The notes under the pieces were generated by a model. It ran no database searches and was not told where the DNA came from. It was given only the letters and a program-made list of their open reading frames with translations. A stretch of DNA of 64,000 nt, from the NCBI GenBank assembly GCA_965262455.1, contig CBDHFH010000008.1, positions 1 to 64,000 on the forward strand, written 5' to 3'. Source of the DNA: UBA1858 sp965262455 (GTDB taxonomy: Bacteria; Pseudomonadota; Gammaproteobacteria; UBA4575). A program made the translations under genes and the position numbers. Of this stretch, positions 36,133 to 45,866 are shown one piece after another (position 1 is the first letter of the stretch; every line of letters begins with the position of its first letter).

Positions 36133-36918
36133 ATGAGAAATGATAATATTACTTTTTCCTTTGGTGAGAATTGGCAAAGCTACTTGGGTTCAATTGATGA
36201 TGATGATATTTCAAGAGCAAATCAGGATATATTAGATTGGATATCAAATGGCCAGGTTAGTGGTAAAGATGTAATTGATATAGGTTCAGGTTCGGGACTG
36301 CATTCGTACTGTTTTTATACTCAAAAAGCAAGAACACTAGTCTCTCTTGATGTGGATCGCCATTCAGTAGAAGCAACAAAAACCATGAAAAAAATCGCTG
36401 GCGATCCTGCGGTATGGAATGTTTTGAATGGATCTGTTTTGGATCATGAATTCTTATCGGGTTTAGATTTGTACGATATTGTGTATTCATGGGGTGTACT
36501 TCATCATACGGGGAGGATGTGGGAGGCTATTGAAAATGCATCTAAACTTGTTAGGCCGAATGGATTGTTTTGGATATCTTTATATACCAAAGGTCCAAAG
36601 TATGAAAAGGATTTAGAAGCTAAACAGGCATATAATAATGCATCTAAGCTTGGTAAGAAAATTTTCATATATAGAAAAGTGTTGAAAATTATATGGAAGC
36701 ATATAAAGAAAAAGCAAAACCCTTTTAGCTGGAATGAAAGAGTAGGAAGAGGGATGCATAAATATCACGACCTTATAGATTGGTATGGGGGCTTGCCTTA
36801 TGAGGTTGCATCTGTAGATGAAGTTAAGAAATTTCTTGAATCAAAAGGATTCGAATTGATTCGTGTTCAAGAAGAAAAAGAACGATGTTGTAGTGTTTAC
36901 TTGTTTAAAAACAATTGA
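36133..36918 (+). CDS. SAM-dependent methyltransferase, paralog of the one at 49974-50828
   Basis: This is a class I methyltransferase. The SAM-binding motif DIGSGSGLHSY is near residue 51, the acidic end of strand 2 is SLDVD, and motif IV reads DIVYSWGVLHHTG. The C-terminal part has an RGM-x3-HD-x2-DW-x-GG-x-PYE block. The same motif IV string and C-terminal block occur in the minus-strand methyltransferase at 49974-50828, so these are paralogs. Likely acceptor is a sugar or lipid-linked glycan. 261 residues, no signal peptide. Confidence 0.88.
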   Translation: MRNDNITFSFGENWQSYLGSIDDDDISRANQDILDWISNGQVSGKDVIDIGSGSGLHSYCFYTQKARTLVSLDVDRHSVEATKTMKKIAGDPAVWNVLNGSVLDHEFLSGLDLYDIVYSWGVLHHTGRMWEAIENASKLVRPNGLFWISLYTKGPKYEKDLEAKQAYNNASKLGKKIFIYRKVLKIIWKHIKKKQNPFSWNERVGRGMHKYHDLIDWYGGLPYEVASVDEVKKFLESKGFELIRVQEEKERCCSVYLFKNN

Positions 36919-36937
36919 TTTTTGTTGCAATGATTAT

Positions 36938-36967
36938 TTGACGTTAGTCTTTTTGTGTATGTTATAA
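36938..36967 (+). promoter_or_regulatory. Possible internal promoter before the UPF0104 gene
   Basis: TTGACG (36938-36943), 18 bases, then TTATAA (36962-36967) lie in the 55-base gap. The -10 overlaps the AAGG ribosome-binding sequence, so a transcript from here would be nearly leaderless. Confidence 0.25.
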
Positions 36968-36973
36968 AGGTGC

Positions 36974-37936
36974 ATGAATATTACAAACAGCCTGTCACAA
37001 GCTTTTAAAATATTAATTAGTCTTCTATTTCTATTAAGCTTATTATTTTTTGTTGATAAAGAAGAGTTTTGGGGCTTGGATATTAATTGGGGCTATTTAT
37101 GGGAATTTATTTTTATCGCCTGTTTGTTAATGCTGATGTTTGGATATCGATGGAAGGTCCTTTTGCCGTCAAAAGTGCCAACGGCCACTATAATGCATTC
37201 ATCTGTAATTGGTCTGGGAGGCAATCAAGTTTTACCCGCTAGAGGCGGAGATTTGTTAAGGATAATACATATAAAAAAATATACCGAGAGTATCTCTATG
37301 CATCGACTATTAAGTGCTACTATTATTGAAAAGTTTATGGACTTATTTGTTCTTTCGCTTCTCGGTGTAGCAGTAGTTAGTTTATTTGTCGCCGGTGGAG
37401 CTGAAAGTTCCTTGAAACAACCAATATTAATAGTTCTTTGTTTAATGTTTCTGTGCGTAGTGGCTGTTTTATGGATAATTAACAGTGGAATATTACTACA
37501 TTTTATAAAGTTAGTTTGTCGAGCTATAAAAATCAAGCCTCAAGTTTATCGACATTTTTATATTGCCATTAAAGAGATGGAGAAAGCGACTCAACAGCGT
37601 CGATTTGTCTGGCCCCTAGTATTAACCTTTGTAATGTGGTTTATATTATACGTTATGTCATATCAAGCTGTTGCAAACATGATAGGATTGGATTTGTATT
37701 GGCACGAATTAGTTATTTTGGTTTTTATGGGAGGAGTTGGTGTTGCGATACCTGCGGCACCTTCTGGTCTGGGTGTTCTTCATGCTTCATTAGTTGCTGG
37801 GTTTGTATTGATGGGAAAAGATGCTTCAGAAGGACTTGTATTTGCAGTTGCTGTTCATGGAATATTTTTTATAACATTTGTAATTCCTGCATTATGTATT
37901 TATTTAGCCAATATAGTGCAACGTGAATTTCGTTAA
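36974..37936 (+). CDS. UPF0104 / LPG-synthase-type integral membrane protein
   Basis: This polytopic protein has about seven to eight hydrophobic segments over 320 residues and resembles the flippase-like part of MprF and AglD (the LPG_synthase_TM family). Family features seen are GYRWKVLL after helix 2, the GGNQVLPARGGDLLR stretch near residues 78-92, and the late PAAPSGLGVLHASL segment. Such proteins are found in many glycan and glycolipid loci. Roles as lipid or isoprenoid-linked intermediate handlers are proposed but not proven. Substrate unknown. Confidence 0.85.
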   Translation: MNITNSLSQAFKILISLLFLLSLLFFVDKEEFWGLDINWGYLWEFIFIACLLMLMFGYRWKVLLPSKVPTATIMHSSVIGLGGNQVLPARGGDLLRIIHIKKYTESISMHRLLSATIIEKFMDLFVLSLLGVAVVSLFVAGGAESSLKQPILIVLCLMFLCVVAVLWIINSGILLHFIKLVCRAIKIKPQVYRHFYIAIKEMEKATQQRRFVWPLVLTFVMWFILYVMSYQAVANMIGLDLYWHELVILVFMGGVGVAIPAAPSGLGVLHASLVAGFVLMGKDASEGLVFAVAVHGIFFITFVIPALCIYLANIVQREFR

Positions 37937-38009
37937 AAAATTTTTTTTGTCATATCAATATTAATAAGATGATTAGATTCATTTAAATATCTATTTATAT
38001 AAGAATTCT

Positions 38010-39902
38010 ATGTGTGGAATTGCGGGTGCATTAAATTGGGCGCATGAACCAAATGTCGAAGCTGTGGCATTAATGACTGAAGCCCTAGAGCATCGTGGTC
38101 CTGATGCATCAGGTATATTTCATCAGGGTCCAATTGCGTTGGGTCATCGACGCTTGTCAATTATAGATGTGGAAGAGGTCAGTAATCAGCCTCTATTAGA
38201 TAATAGTGGACAAATAATCATTGTTTTCAATGGTGAGATTTATAACTTCATAGAGCTTAGAAGTGAGCTTAAGTCACTAGGTGCTTGTTTTAGAACAAAT
38301 AGCGATACTGAAGTAATTCTTGAGTCATACAAAATTTGGGGGGTTGAATGTTTGTCCCGTCTTGATGGCATGTTTGCATTTGCGTTATGGGATAACAAAA
38401 AACATATATTATTATTGGCAAGAGATAGGTTTGGAGAGAAACCTCTATTTTATACGATGCCTAATTCGAAAAGTATTGTATTTGCTTCTGAACCGCGAGT
38501 GCTAGGTTTACACCCAAATATCCATAAGTGTGTAGATGAGATTGCATTGAGTCATTACTTATCGCTGAATTATACGGTTGGGGAAAGATCGCTATATAAG
38601 GATATACTGCGTTTGCAACCAGCTCAATATATGCTTCTATCAAAAGAACGTAAGCCGCAGATGGGTACCTATTGGAACCTCGCAGACCATTATAAGAATA
38701 AAAAGCTTCGAATTACAGAAGATGAGGCTGAGGAAGAGCTAAGTTTCATTCTAGATCGGGCTGTAAGTTCAAGAATGATGAGTGATGTACCATTAGGGGC
38801 ATTTTTAAGTGGTGGAATTGATTCTGCAAGTATTGTCGCTGCAATGAAAAAGTCCAGCATTGCTGATTCAATAAATACATTTAGTATAGGTTTTAATCAG
38901 GATTCATATAGCGAGATTCATCAAGCGCGCCAAACAGCAAATCATTTGCAAGTGAACCATCATGAAGAGGTAATAGATCCTTCTGCAGCTGAAATATATC
39001 AAGCGCTTGTAAAAGCATCAGACGAGCCTATTGCTGATACTTCGATGTTGCCTACATATTATCTAGCTAAATTTGCTAGTAAATCGGTGAAAGTTGTATT
39101 GTCTGGTGATGGAGGCGATGAATGTTTTGCAGGGTATGAAACATATTCTGCTGATCAATATCATGCAATGTTAAAATACATGCCGAACTTTATAAGTCGA
39201 TCAATTTATTTGGGAGTTGAAAAATTCTGTCCCGTGAGTTTTCAACGAGTAAGCTTGGATTATAAAATTCGACATTTTTTATCTGGTCTATCATTGAATT
39301 CACAGCAGGCACATTATTCATGGAGGAATATTTTTACTCCTTCAGAGAGAGATAATGTTATGAGTCCTGAATGGCGGGATAGATTATCTTTTCCTGAAGG
39401 AGATGCATACTCAGTATTTGAACGCTATTTTTCTGATGTGGCAGAATGTGACCTGCTTGATCAAATGATGTATGTAGATATGAAGACATGGTTGCCTGAT
39501 GATATACTAGTGAAGTTGGATAGATCTACTATGGCAAATTCACTAGAGTCTCGAGCACCATTTCTTGATTATCGGTTGGTGGAATTTGCAGCTTCTCTTC
39601 CAGTTAAATTTAAAATTAAGACTGGCAGTAAGAAGTATTTGCTTAAAAAAAGTCAGGCTACGCGGTTGCCAAACAATATTTTAATGAGGAAAAAACAAGG
39701 TTTTAATGCTCCCGTGAGCTATTGGTTAAATGATTCCATGAAAACCCTAATGCTGGATATATTGTCAGATAATAAGCTATATGAATGGTTGTCCAAAGAT
39801 ATGGTCGAGATACTATTAAAACAACATTTGGATAAAAAGCGTGATAATAGTCTTAAGTTATTAGGAATAATGAGTTTTGGATTATGGCTCAATCAGAATT
39901 AA
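38010..39902 (+). CDS. asnB: AsnB-type glutamine-dependent amidotransferase (second of three)
   Basis: It has the same two-domain plan as the other two copies. Cys2 is the glutaminase nucleophile, NGEIYN is near residue 74, D99 is in the NSDTE motif, and the synthetase loop is SGGIDSA. LSGDGGDE and LPDDILVKLDRSTMANSLESR are intact, so both half-reactions look functional. At 630 residues it is clearly diverged from the copy at 32939 rather than a recent duplicate. Its 3' end overlaps the next methyltransferase gene by 19 bases, so the two are probably co-translated. Confidence 0.93.
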   Translation: MCGIAGALNWAHEPNVEAVALMTEALEHRGPDASGIFHQGPIALGHRRLSIIDVEEVSNQPLLDNSGQIIIVFNGEIYNFIELRSELKSLGACFRTNSDTEVILESYKIWGVECLSRLDGMFAFALWDNKKHILLLARDRFGEKPLFYTMPNSKSIVFASEPRVLGLHPNIHKCVDEIALSHYLSLNYTVGERSLYKDILRLQPAQYMLLSKERKPQMGTYWNLADHYKNKKLRITEDEAEEELSFILDRAVSSRMMSDVPLGAFLSGGIDSASIVAAMKKSSIADSINTFSIGFNQDSYSEIHQARQTANHLQVNHHEEVIDPSAAEIYQALVKASDEPIADTSMLPTYYLAKFASKSVKVVLSGDGGDECFAGYETYSADQYHAMLKYMPNFISRSIYLGVEKFCPVSFQRVSLDYKIRHFLSGLSLNSQQAHYSWRNIFTPSERDNVMSPEWRDRLSFPEGDAYSVFERYFSDVAECDLLDQMMYVDMKTWLPDDILVKLDRSTMANSLESRAPFLDYRLVEFAASLPVKFKIKTGSKKYLLKKSQATRLPNNILMRKKQGFNAPVSYWLNDSMKTLMLDILSDNKLYEWLSKDMVEILLKQHLDKKRDNSLKLLGIMSFGLWLNQN

Positions 39903-40600
39903 AAAGTGGTGAGAGCACTTTCACGTCCTCAATTGAGAATGCAGTAAATTATACTCGCTGGGTGCTCTCTAATTACGAAAAACATTTTGGTCGATCTATA
40001 CTAGAAGTTGGGCTTGGGCATGGAGCATATCGTAAATTTCTTCCTAATAGCGCTCAATATACCGGGCTTGATATAGATGAACACTGTATACAACAAGCGA
40101 GAATTCAATATCCAAATGACTATTTTGTGCAGTCGGATATAACAGACTCAAATTTGGGTGCGCTAGTTGAGGAGCGAAATATAGATACCATACTGTGTTT
40201 GAATGTTTTGGAGCATATTCAAGATGATAAACAGGCTATTAATAATATGCTTAAGCAACTAAAAAAGCATGGTAAGTTATTATTATTTGTACCTGCATAT
40301 CAATGGCTCTATTCAGACATGGACAAATTGGCAGGTCATTTTCGTAGATATAGGTTAAATGATATTCATAATTTGTTGCCGGGTGATGTTGAGCTATTAG
40401 AATCAAAGTATTTTAATGCTGTAGGCGGGTTTGGTTGGTGGTTGAATAAATTCGCAAAACATAATTCTCTTGATAGCTCGGCAATAAATGCTCAGGTGCA
40501 ATTTTTTGATAAAAATATAGTTCCAATAGCTAAATATGTTGACATCGGAACAAGTAAATTCTTTGGGCAGTCACTTATTTGGGTAATACAAAAGAAATGA
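39884..40600 (+). CDS. SAM-dependent methyltransferase
   Basis: This is a class I methyltransferase of 238 residues. Motif I is ILEVGLGHGAYRKFL near residue 39, strand 2 ends GLDID, and the motif IV region reads LCLNVLEHIQDD. It lacks the C-terminal HD-DW block of the 36133/49974 pair. The ATG lies inside the end of asnB (19-base overlap) and its TGA overlaps the next ATG, so the three genes form a tightly coupled unit. Acceptor unknown, likely a sugar or lipid intermediate. Confidence 0.88.
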   Translation: MAQSELKSGESTFTSSIENAVNYTRWVLSNYEKHFGRSILEVGLGHGAYRKFLPNSAQYTGLDIDEHCIQQARIQYPNDYFVQSDITDSNLGALVEERNIDTILCLNVLEHIQDDKQAINNMLKQLKKHGKLLLFVPAYQWLYSDMDKLAGHFRRYRLNDIHNLLPGDVELLESKYFNAVGGFGWWLNKFAKHNSLDSSAINAQVQFFDKNIVPIAKYVDIGTSKFFGQSLIWVIQKK

Positions 40601-41457
40601 TAACAATAATAATACCTGCGTATAACGAAGAAAACGCAATAGCGAAAACTATAAATGAAATTAAAGTAGTCATAGATGCGTCGTATATCGAAGATTCAGA
40701 AATTTTGGTTGTTAACGATGGTTCAACTGACAGTACTGAAAAGCGTGCAATTGAGGCGGGGGCAAGGGTGATAAGTCATCCGCACAATGTCGGATATGGT
40801 CGTTCGCTTAAAGATGGAATAACAAATGCTTTATTCGACACTATTGTAATAATTGATGCCGATTTAACATATCCAGCAGAATCTATACCAATCTTGGTGG
40901 AAGAATATAGTAAAGGCTTTGATTTGGTTGTTGGTGCTCGTACTGGTCATCACTATGAAGGAAGTATGTTCAAAGGTCCGCTAAGAAATATATTGAAATA
41001 TTTAGTCGAGTTTACTGCCGGACGAAAAGTTCCAGATGCAAATTCTGGGTTACGAGTGTTTAGTAGAGAAACTATATCTGGTTATGTTAAACACTTGTGT
41101 GATACGTTTAGTTTTACTACTTCTCAAACTCTTGCTTATATGATGACAGGCAAGTTCGTGAAGTATTTGCCCATTGAGTATAATGAGAGAGTTGGTTCGA
41201 CAAAGGTTAAATTGTTTAAAGACTCTATGAGGACTTTGCAGTATATTCTTCAGGCTATCATTTATTATAATCCCATGAAGATATTTTTAATGTTTAGCGT
41301 CTTGATTGTGGCTTCTGCAATTTTGCTCTTTATTGTCGGGGCCGTTACTGGTTTGAATGCGCCTTATATTTTAAGTATAGGTGCATTAATGCTTTCAGTT
41401 TTAATATTTTCTCTTGGGTTGTTGGCAGATTTGCTAAGACAAATATTGGTGAAATAA
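40597..41457 (+). CDS. GT2 glycosyltransferase of polyprenyl-phosphate type (DPM1/GtrB-like)
   Basis: The N-terminal GT-A domain shows PAYNEENAIAKTI, VNDGSTDST, and the metal-binding DADLTYP motif. The C-terminal end has two hydrophobic helices (about residues 225-285). This layout is typical of enzymes that load a sugar onto undecaprenyl or dolichyl phosphate. I chose the ATG at 40597 (ATGA overlap with the preceding stop); a TTG at 40579 would extend it into the methyltransferase. 286 residues. Its product would be a donor for the GT-C-like proteins nearby; that link is inference. Confidence 0.88.
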   Translation: MITIIIPAYNEENAIAKTINEIKVVIDASYIEDSEILVVNDGSTDSTEKRAIEAGARVISHPHNVGYGRSLKDGITNALFDTIVIIDADLTYPAESIPILVEEYSKGFDLVVGARTGHHYEGSMFKGPLRNILKYLVEFTAGRKVPDANSGLRVFSRETISGYVKHLCDTFSFTTSQTLAYMMTGKFVKYLPIEYNERVGSTKVKLFKDSMRTLQYILQAIIYYNPMKIFLMFSVLIVASAILLFIVGAVTGLNAPYILSIGALMLSVLIFSLGLLADLLRQILVK

Positions 41458-41506
41458 TTTTAATTCTGTTTGAAGTTGTTTTATGACGTGGGCGATATTG
41501 GTTTAA

Positions 41507-42418
41507 ATGAAAAAAACTATTCCATATGATTTTTTTGAATTGAATCCAATAATGTTTATATTAAACATTGTTTGGGTTTATGGTCTGATAATGTTTGGAT
41601 GGTATATTTGTGGCAAATATAATTATTTTTATTTGTGGCTGATATTCTATATTTTTACTGGTGTGCTGCAAAATGGATTAAGTAACTTATTGCATGACGC
41701 TTATCATTATAGAATTTCAAGCAATAATTTTGTCAATGAATTTTTTGCGAGATGGTTACTTGCCTCGCCTTTAACAATACCGTTAAGTTCGGGCAGAAAT
41801 TCACACTTGACGCACCATAAGTTAGTAGGTCTGAAGGAAGACCCAGATATTATTTATTATGGAAATTCAGATAAGTGTTCTTTGTCCAGCCTTGTATGGT
41901 TTTATTTGAAATTATTTAGTGGTATTCAATATTTGATTGTTGGATTAAAAGTACTCGGCATCGGTAAGAAAAGTAATGTGAGAGTGGGTGGAAAAAATAG
42001 AAGCATATTAGATGTTGTAGCAATTGTTATAACGCAAGCCTCACTACTTTTTCTAAGCGTCTATTTTTATAGTGATATATATCATTATGTATTTTTATGG
42101 TTGCTGCCACTGGCAACGATTCTTGTGGGTCTTAACTCATTTCGATCATACTGTGAGCATGTTGAGTATGAAAAAGATAATTGGTCGGAGAGTAAAACTA
42201 GATTATATACGACAAAAAGTAATCCAATAGAGAGATTTATAATTGCACCTTTTAATATGAATTATCACGCTGAACATCATCTGGCTGTGGGAGTTCCTTT
42301 TTATAAGTTGCCATCATTTAGGGCGTGGTTAGAAGAAAATAATATGAATGATTTTGGGTATAGAGAAAGTTATATAAATACAGCGTTAAGATATATAAAA
42401 TCATTGCCTATTCGTTAG
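41507..42418 (+). CDS. Membrane fatty-acid desaturase family protein
   Basis: This is a di-iron integral membrane oxidase/desaturase. The three histidine boxes are complete: H63-x3-H67 (HDAYH), H100-x2-H103-H104 (HLTHH) and H254-x2-H257-H258 (HAEHH), separated by long hydrophobic stretches. A CEHVE motif near residue 216 is also family-like. It could desaturate or hydroxylate a fatty-acyl or isoprenoid chain. Its presence inside a glycan locus is unusual and suggests the glycan is built on or decorated with a lipid. Substrate cannot be told from sequence. Confidence 0.88.
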   Translation: MKKTIPYDFFELNPIMFILNIVWVYGLIMFGWYICGKYNYFYLWLIFYIFTGVLQNGLSNLLHDAYHYRISSNNFVNEFFARWLLASPLTIPLSSGRNSHLTHHKLVGLKEDPDIIYYGNSDKCSLSSLVWFYLKLFSGIQYLIVGLKVLGIGKKSNVRVGGKNRSILDVVAIVITQASLLFLSVYFYSDIYHYVFLWLLPLATILVGLNSFRSYCEHVEYEKDNWSESKTRLYTTKSNPIERFIIAPFNMNYHAEHHLAVGVPFYKLPSFRAWLEENNMNDFGYRESYINTALRYIKSLPIR

Positions 42419-42442
42419 ACTAAATTGACCAGAGGGCTAAGG

Positions 42443-43483
42443 ATGGGTAGAGAAAAAAAAATTGATTATTCTCAGGATGGAAGAATACTTAACTACGAGT
42501 TACTGCATTCTGCGAATATTAATATAGAGTCTAAAGAAGTAATTTGTCCGACATGCTCTTGCAGTAGTAAGCAAGTTATAGCTAAAGTGCATGATTTTGA
42601 ATATGCAACTAGCAAACAAACTTGGAATTATAATAGATGTGATAATTGTGGCACGGTTTACTTAAGCCCAAGACCTTTGGAGTCATCTATGGGTGAGATA
42701 TATCCTGAATATTACTATTCTTACTCCAATAATGATCAGGGGAAAAAGAATAAAAGCATTGTCTATACTTTATGGGAGATCTTGGAAAAGAGGAAAGTAA
42801 CTAAATATTTGAGTTTTATTGCTGATAATGATGAAAATAGTGATAGCAGAAAGATATTAGATGTAGGTTGTGGAGATGGAAGGTTTTTGTCGCACTTTAG
42901 AGAACTAACGCATGATGATTGGGATTATCACGGAATTGAAATTGGAGGTGTGACTGGCGCCAAGCAATTAAAGGATGGAATTTTATACTTTTCAGGTGCA
43001 GTAACAGATATGGGTTCTGAATACCATAGTGCATATGATCTTATATGTTTGCAACAAGTTATCGAACACGTGCCATGCCCAAGAGAAACTATTGATAAAT
43101 TAAGTAAGTTGTTGAAACCATCTGGAGTGCTTGTATTAGAAACTCCGGATATCAATGCGTGGGACTTTAGCTTATGGAAAAATAAATATTGGGGTGGCTA
43201 TCATGCGCCTAGGCATTTTACGCTGTGGAATAAAGACAGTTTAACTACATTGGCAAGTATTTCAGGTTTTAAGGTGATTAGTTCACAGTCATTATTAAGC
43301 CCGGTGTTTTGGGTTTTAAGTCTTAGGAATTGGGCAATCGCTACTTCTAGATCAAGAATTTTAGTAAAAATACTTTCACCGCTGAATCCTATTATTATGG
43401 CTATTGCAACTTCACTTGATCTCATGCAGTTAATTATTTTCAAGAGATCAAGTAACCAGCGCTTAGTGTTGAGGAAGATTTAA
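42443..43483 (+). CDS. Zinc-ribbon SAM-dependent methyltransferase
   Basis: An N-terminal zinc-binding segment (CPTC near residue 36, then CDNCG near 70) is followed by a class I methyltransferase domain with motif ILDVGCGDGRFL and the QQVIEHVPCP motif IV region. This N-terminal ribbon plus methyltransferase layout is seen in sugar C-methyltransferases and related enzymes. A conserved GGYHAPRHF stretch is in the C-terminal half. I prefer the ATG at 42443, after CTAAGG, over the TTG at 42425. 346 residues. Confidence 0.87.
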   Translation: MGREKKIDYSQDGRILNYELLHSANINIESKEVICPTCSCSSKQVIAKVHDFEYATSKQTWNYNRCDNCGTVYLSPRPLESSMGEIYPEYYYSYSNNDQGKKNKSIVYTLWEILEKRKVTKYLSFIADNDENSDSRKILDVGCGDGRFLSHFRELTHDDWDYHGIEIGGVTGAKQLKDGILYFSGAVTDMGSEYHSAYDLICLQQVIEHVPCPRETIDKLSKLLKPSGVLVLETPDINAWDFSLWKNKYWGGYHAPRHFTLWNKDSLTTLASISGFKVISSQSLLSPVFWVLSLRNWAIATSRSRILVKILSPLNPIIMAIATSLDLMQLIIFKRSSNQRLVLRKI

Positions 43484-43522
43484 GCTATTTAATATTGTCG
43501 CGTATGTAAAAGAAGGTGTGTT

Positions 43523-44296
43523 TTGAATAAAACTGTTGAAGACTTTGGAGAGCAATGGACCACGTATAGAGATAATGAAGGATATTATGGGTCTGTAGAG
43601 CTTCTCAGTGATATTGTAGGTCCTTACTGCCCGGATTTGAAAGGAAAAAAAATTGCCGATATTGGAGCAGGAACAGGAAGGATATCTATAATGTTAGTGA
43701 GTTCAGGCGCTAAAGAGGTTGTTGCGATTGAACCGTCTATGGCCTTTAAGGTGCTAAAAGATAATACAAAAGAATATCCTGTCACGTGCGTGAATGATAC
43801 CGGCGAAGGGGTCATAAAATATGCACCATATGATATGGTTGTATCCATTGGTGTCATTCATCATATACCTGAACCAGATATTGTTATTAGTAACGCGTAC
43901 ACTTCCCTGGTTAAGGGCGGGCATATAGTAGTATGGCTTTACGGATATGAAGGCAATCAATTATATTTGATTGTATTTAATACTCTGCGAGCTATCACTA
44001 TAAAACTACCTGATGCGATACTGAAACTACTTTGCCATTTTTTAAATGGAATCTTATCTCTCTATATATTGTTGTGTAGATTTTTGCCTCTGCCAATGCG
44101 TAGTTATATCAATGGTGTATTATCCAAGTTTGATAGAAAGAAAAGATACCTGGTCATCTTCGATCAGCTTAATCCAGCATATGCAAAGTATTATAAAAAA
44201 AATGAGGCGATAAATTTAATAGAAAAAGCAGGCTTCAAAAATGTGAAAGCTTTTCATAGGCATGGGTATAGTTGGACCGTTGTTGGAGAAAAATAA
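43523..44296 (+). CDS. SAM-dependent methyltransferase
   Basis: This class I methyltransferase has motif I IADIGAGTGRISI near residue 44, strand 2 ending IEPS, and MVVSIGVIHHIPEPD at motif IV. The middle has an unusual hydrophobic stretch (about residues 145-190), suggesting membrane contact. The start is TTG at 43523 with AGAAGG upstream. 257 residues. The acceptor is unknown. Confidence 0.87.
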   Translation: MNKTVEDFGEQWTTYRDNEGYYGSVELLSDIVGPYCPDLKGKKIADIGAGTGRISIMLVSSGAKEVVAIEPSMAFKVLKDNTKEYPVTCVNDTGEGVIKYAPYDMVVSIGVIHHIPEPDIVISNAYTSLVKGGHIVVWLYGYEGNQLYLIVFNTLRAITIKLPDAILKLLCHFLNGILSLYILLCRFLPLPMRSYINGVLSKFDRKKRYLVIFDQLNPAYAKYYKKNEAINLIEKAGFKNVKAFHRHGYSWTVVGEK

Positions 44297-44333
44297 ATGT
44301 CAATAAAATAATAAAGATTATTTCGGTTGTTGT

Positions 44334-45866
44334 ATGAGTAAAGTAGACTCGTTGTACTGTAAATGTTCGATATTAGTATATTGTGTAATACTTTGTTTCT
44401 TATTGATGCATCATTTACATGTTATTTTCCCTGGAAAGGTGTTCATTAGCCCAGATTCATATAGTTATTACACCTTATTGCCATCGCGGGTACCGGGTTA
44501 TGGCATTTTTATGTATCTTGTGTCGGCTGTTGTTGGTTCAATTCATGGCGTTGTTGTATTTCAAGTAATATTATATTTCGCATCGCTTGGATTTCTTGCT
44601 TATGCGGTATCAGTTGTTATTGGTAAGTGGTGGGTAGGAATTCTTGTAATTGCTATACTTGCTGGATCTGAAAGTGCCTTGCTATCTACATCAGAATTAC
44701 TTACAGAGTCACTATTTGTAAGTCTATTAATGCTATGCATTTCATTTATTCTGTTAACTGTATGTAGTGGGCTGCTTAAGAATATTATTATGCTAGGGGC
44801 GACACTTGCAATGTTAATAATCATACGACCTGTTGGATATGCAGTGCTTGCATTAATCCCTTTCATTGTCTTTATCAACTTTAGTGAGACACGCTTTAAA
44901 GTCTTATGGGCTGCTTTAGCCCCGATAATAATTATTGTTAGTGTATCCACTTATAACTGGTACAAGTATGAGAATTATAGCTTGCAAATGATGGGTGGTT
45001 TTGCATTGCTTGGAAATGTCGGCTGGAATATTCAAGCTGAAGAGCAGAGCGAGCATTATCAAATGGAGTTAGACTTGGAAACAAAAGTCGCTAGGGTGAT
45101 AAATAAGAGGCCTGTGAGTCTTACATATCCATGGGAGTACCATCAATATACCGCTAATGAATATAATACTTTGCTGTGGGGTAATATTGTTCCAGTATTG
45201 CGGAGTCATATGGATCGTGAAGGAATTTTGGATAAATATCCTTACGATATTAATATGGTGTCTCAGATTAATGAGGTGGCGTTAGATGTAGCGCTAAATG
45301 CAATTATCAAAGATCTACATTCATATACATACCATGTATTTGCGCATTATGCAGGGGCTTGGCGTTATTTATTCCTAAGAGGAACTTATAAATCAGGTGG
45401 ATTTGCTAATAATACTTGCAGTAAATATGATTCAAGTGAATATAGTGTAGCAAATGCGAGTGAGCTTTGGGGTGGTGTCATTAATTATAAAGATTATGAA
45501 TTGCATGATAGAGATATTTGCTATCAACGTAGTCCCTTTGACTATATAGGTGCTTGGCAAAAGTTAGGAAATGTATCGCTTTTACATATAATTACTTTTA
45601 TAGTTTCGTTGAGTTTTATACCTTTATATTTTTTGTCTAAAAATAATAAAAATAAACAGTATAAAGTTTTAGCATTAATGAGCTTATTGCTCCATGGATA
45701 TTTTTTCTTGGTGGCGCTTACACAGGTAACTATACCTCGTTATGTTTGGGTTGCGGAGCCAATAGCGTTAGTTATGTTGATAACATTTATTAGTTTAATT
45801 TTAAGTAATATAAAAACTACTTTTAGAAAAAAGCTAGTTATTAATTTGTATTTGCTATGGAGATGA
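44334..45866 (+). CDS. Polytopic membrane protein, GT-C glycosyltransferase-like
   Basis: This 510-residue protein has about ten hydrophobic segments. The first external loop contains an ISPDSYSYY stretch, placed where GT-C enzymes such as ArnT and GT39 members have their catalytic aspartate. A large soluble region (about residues 220-400), then final membrane helices, follows the GT-C plan. I cannot assign it to a named family. It would fit a transferase using polyprenyl-phosphate sugar from the GT2 upstream. Its 3' end overlaps the opposite gene by 12 bases. Confidence 0.7.
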   Translation: MSKVDSLYCKCSILVYCVILCFLLMHHLHVIFPGKVFISPDSYSYYTLLPSRVPGYGIFMYLVSAVVGSIHGVVVFQVILYFASLGFLAYAVSVVIGKWWVGILVIAILAGSESALLSTSELLTESLFVSLLMLCISFILLTVCSGLLKNIIMLGATLAMLIIIRPVGYAVLALIPFIVFINFSETRFKVLWAALAPIIIIVSVSTYNWYKYENYSLQMMGGFALLGNVGWNIQAEEQSEHYQMELDLETKVARVINKRPVSLTYPWEYHQYTANEYNTLLWGNIVPVLRSHMDREGILDKYPYDINMVSQINEVALDVALNAIIKDLHSYTYHVFAHYAGAWRYLFLRGTYKSGGFANNTCSKYDSSEYSVANASELWGGVINYKDYELHDRDICYQRSPFDYIGAWQKLGNVSLLHIITFIVSLSFIPLYFLSKNNKNKQYKVLALMSLLLHGYFFLVALTQVTIPRYVWVAEPIALVMLITFISLILSNIKTTFRKKLVINLYLLWR

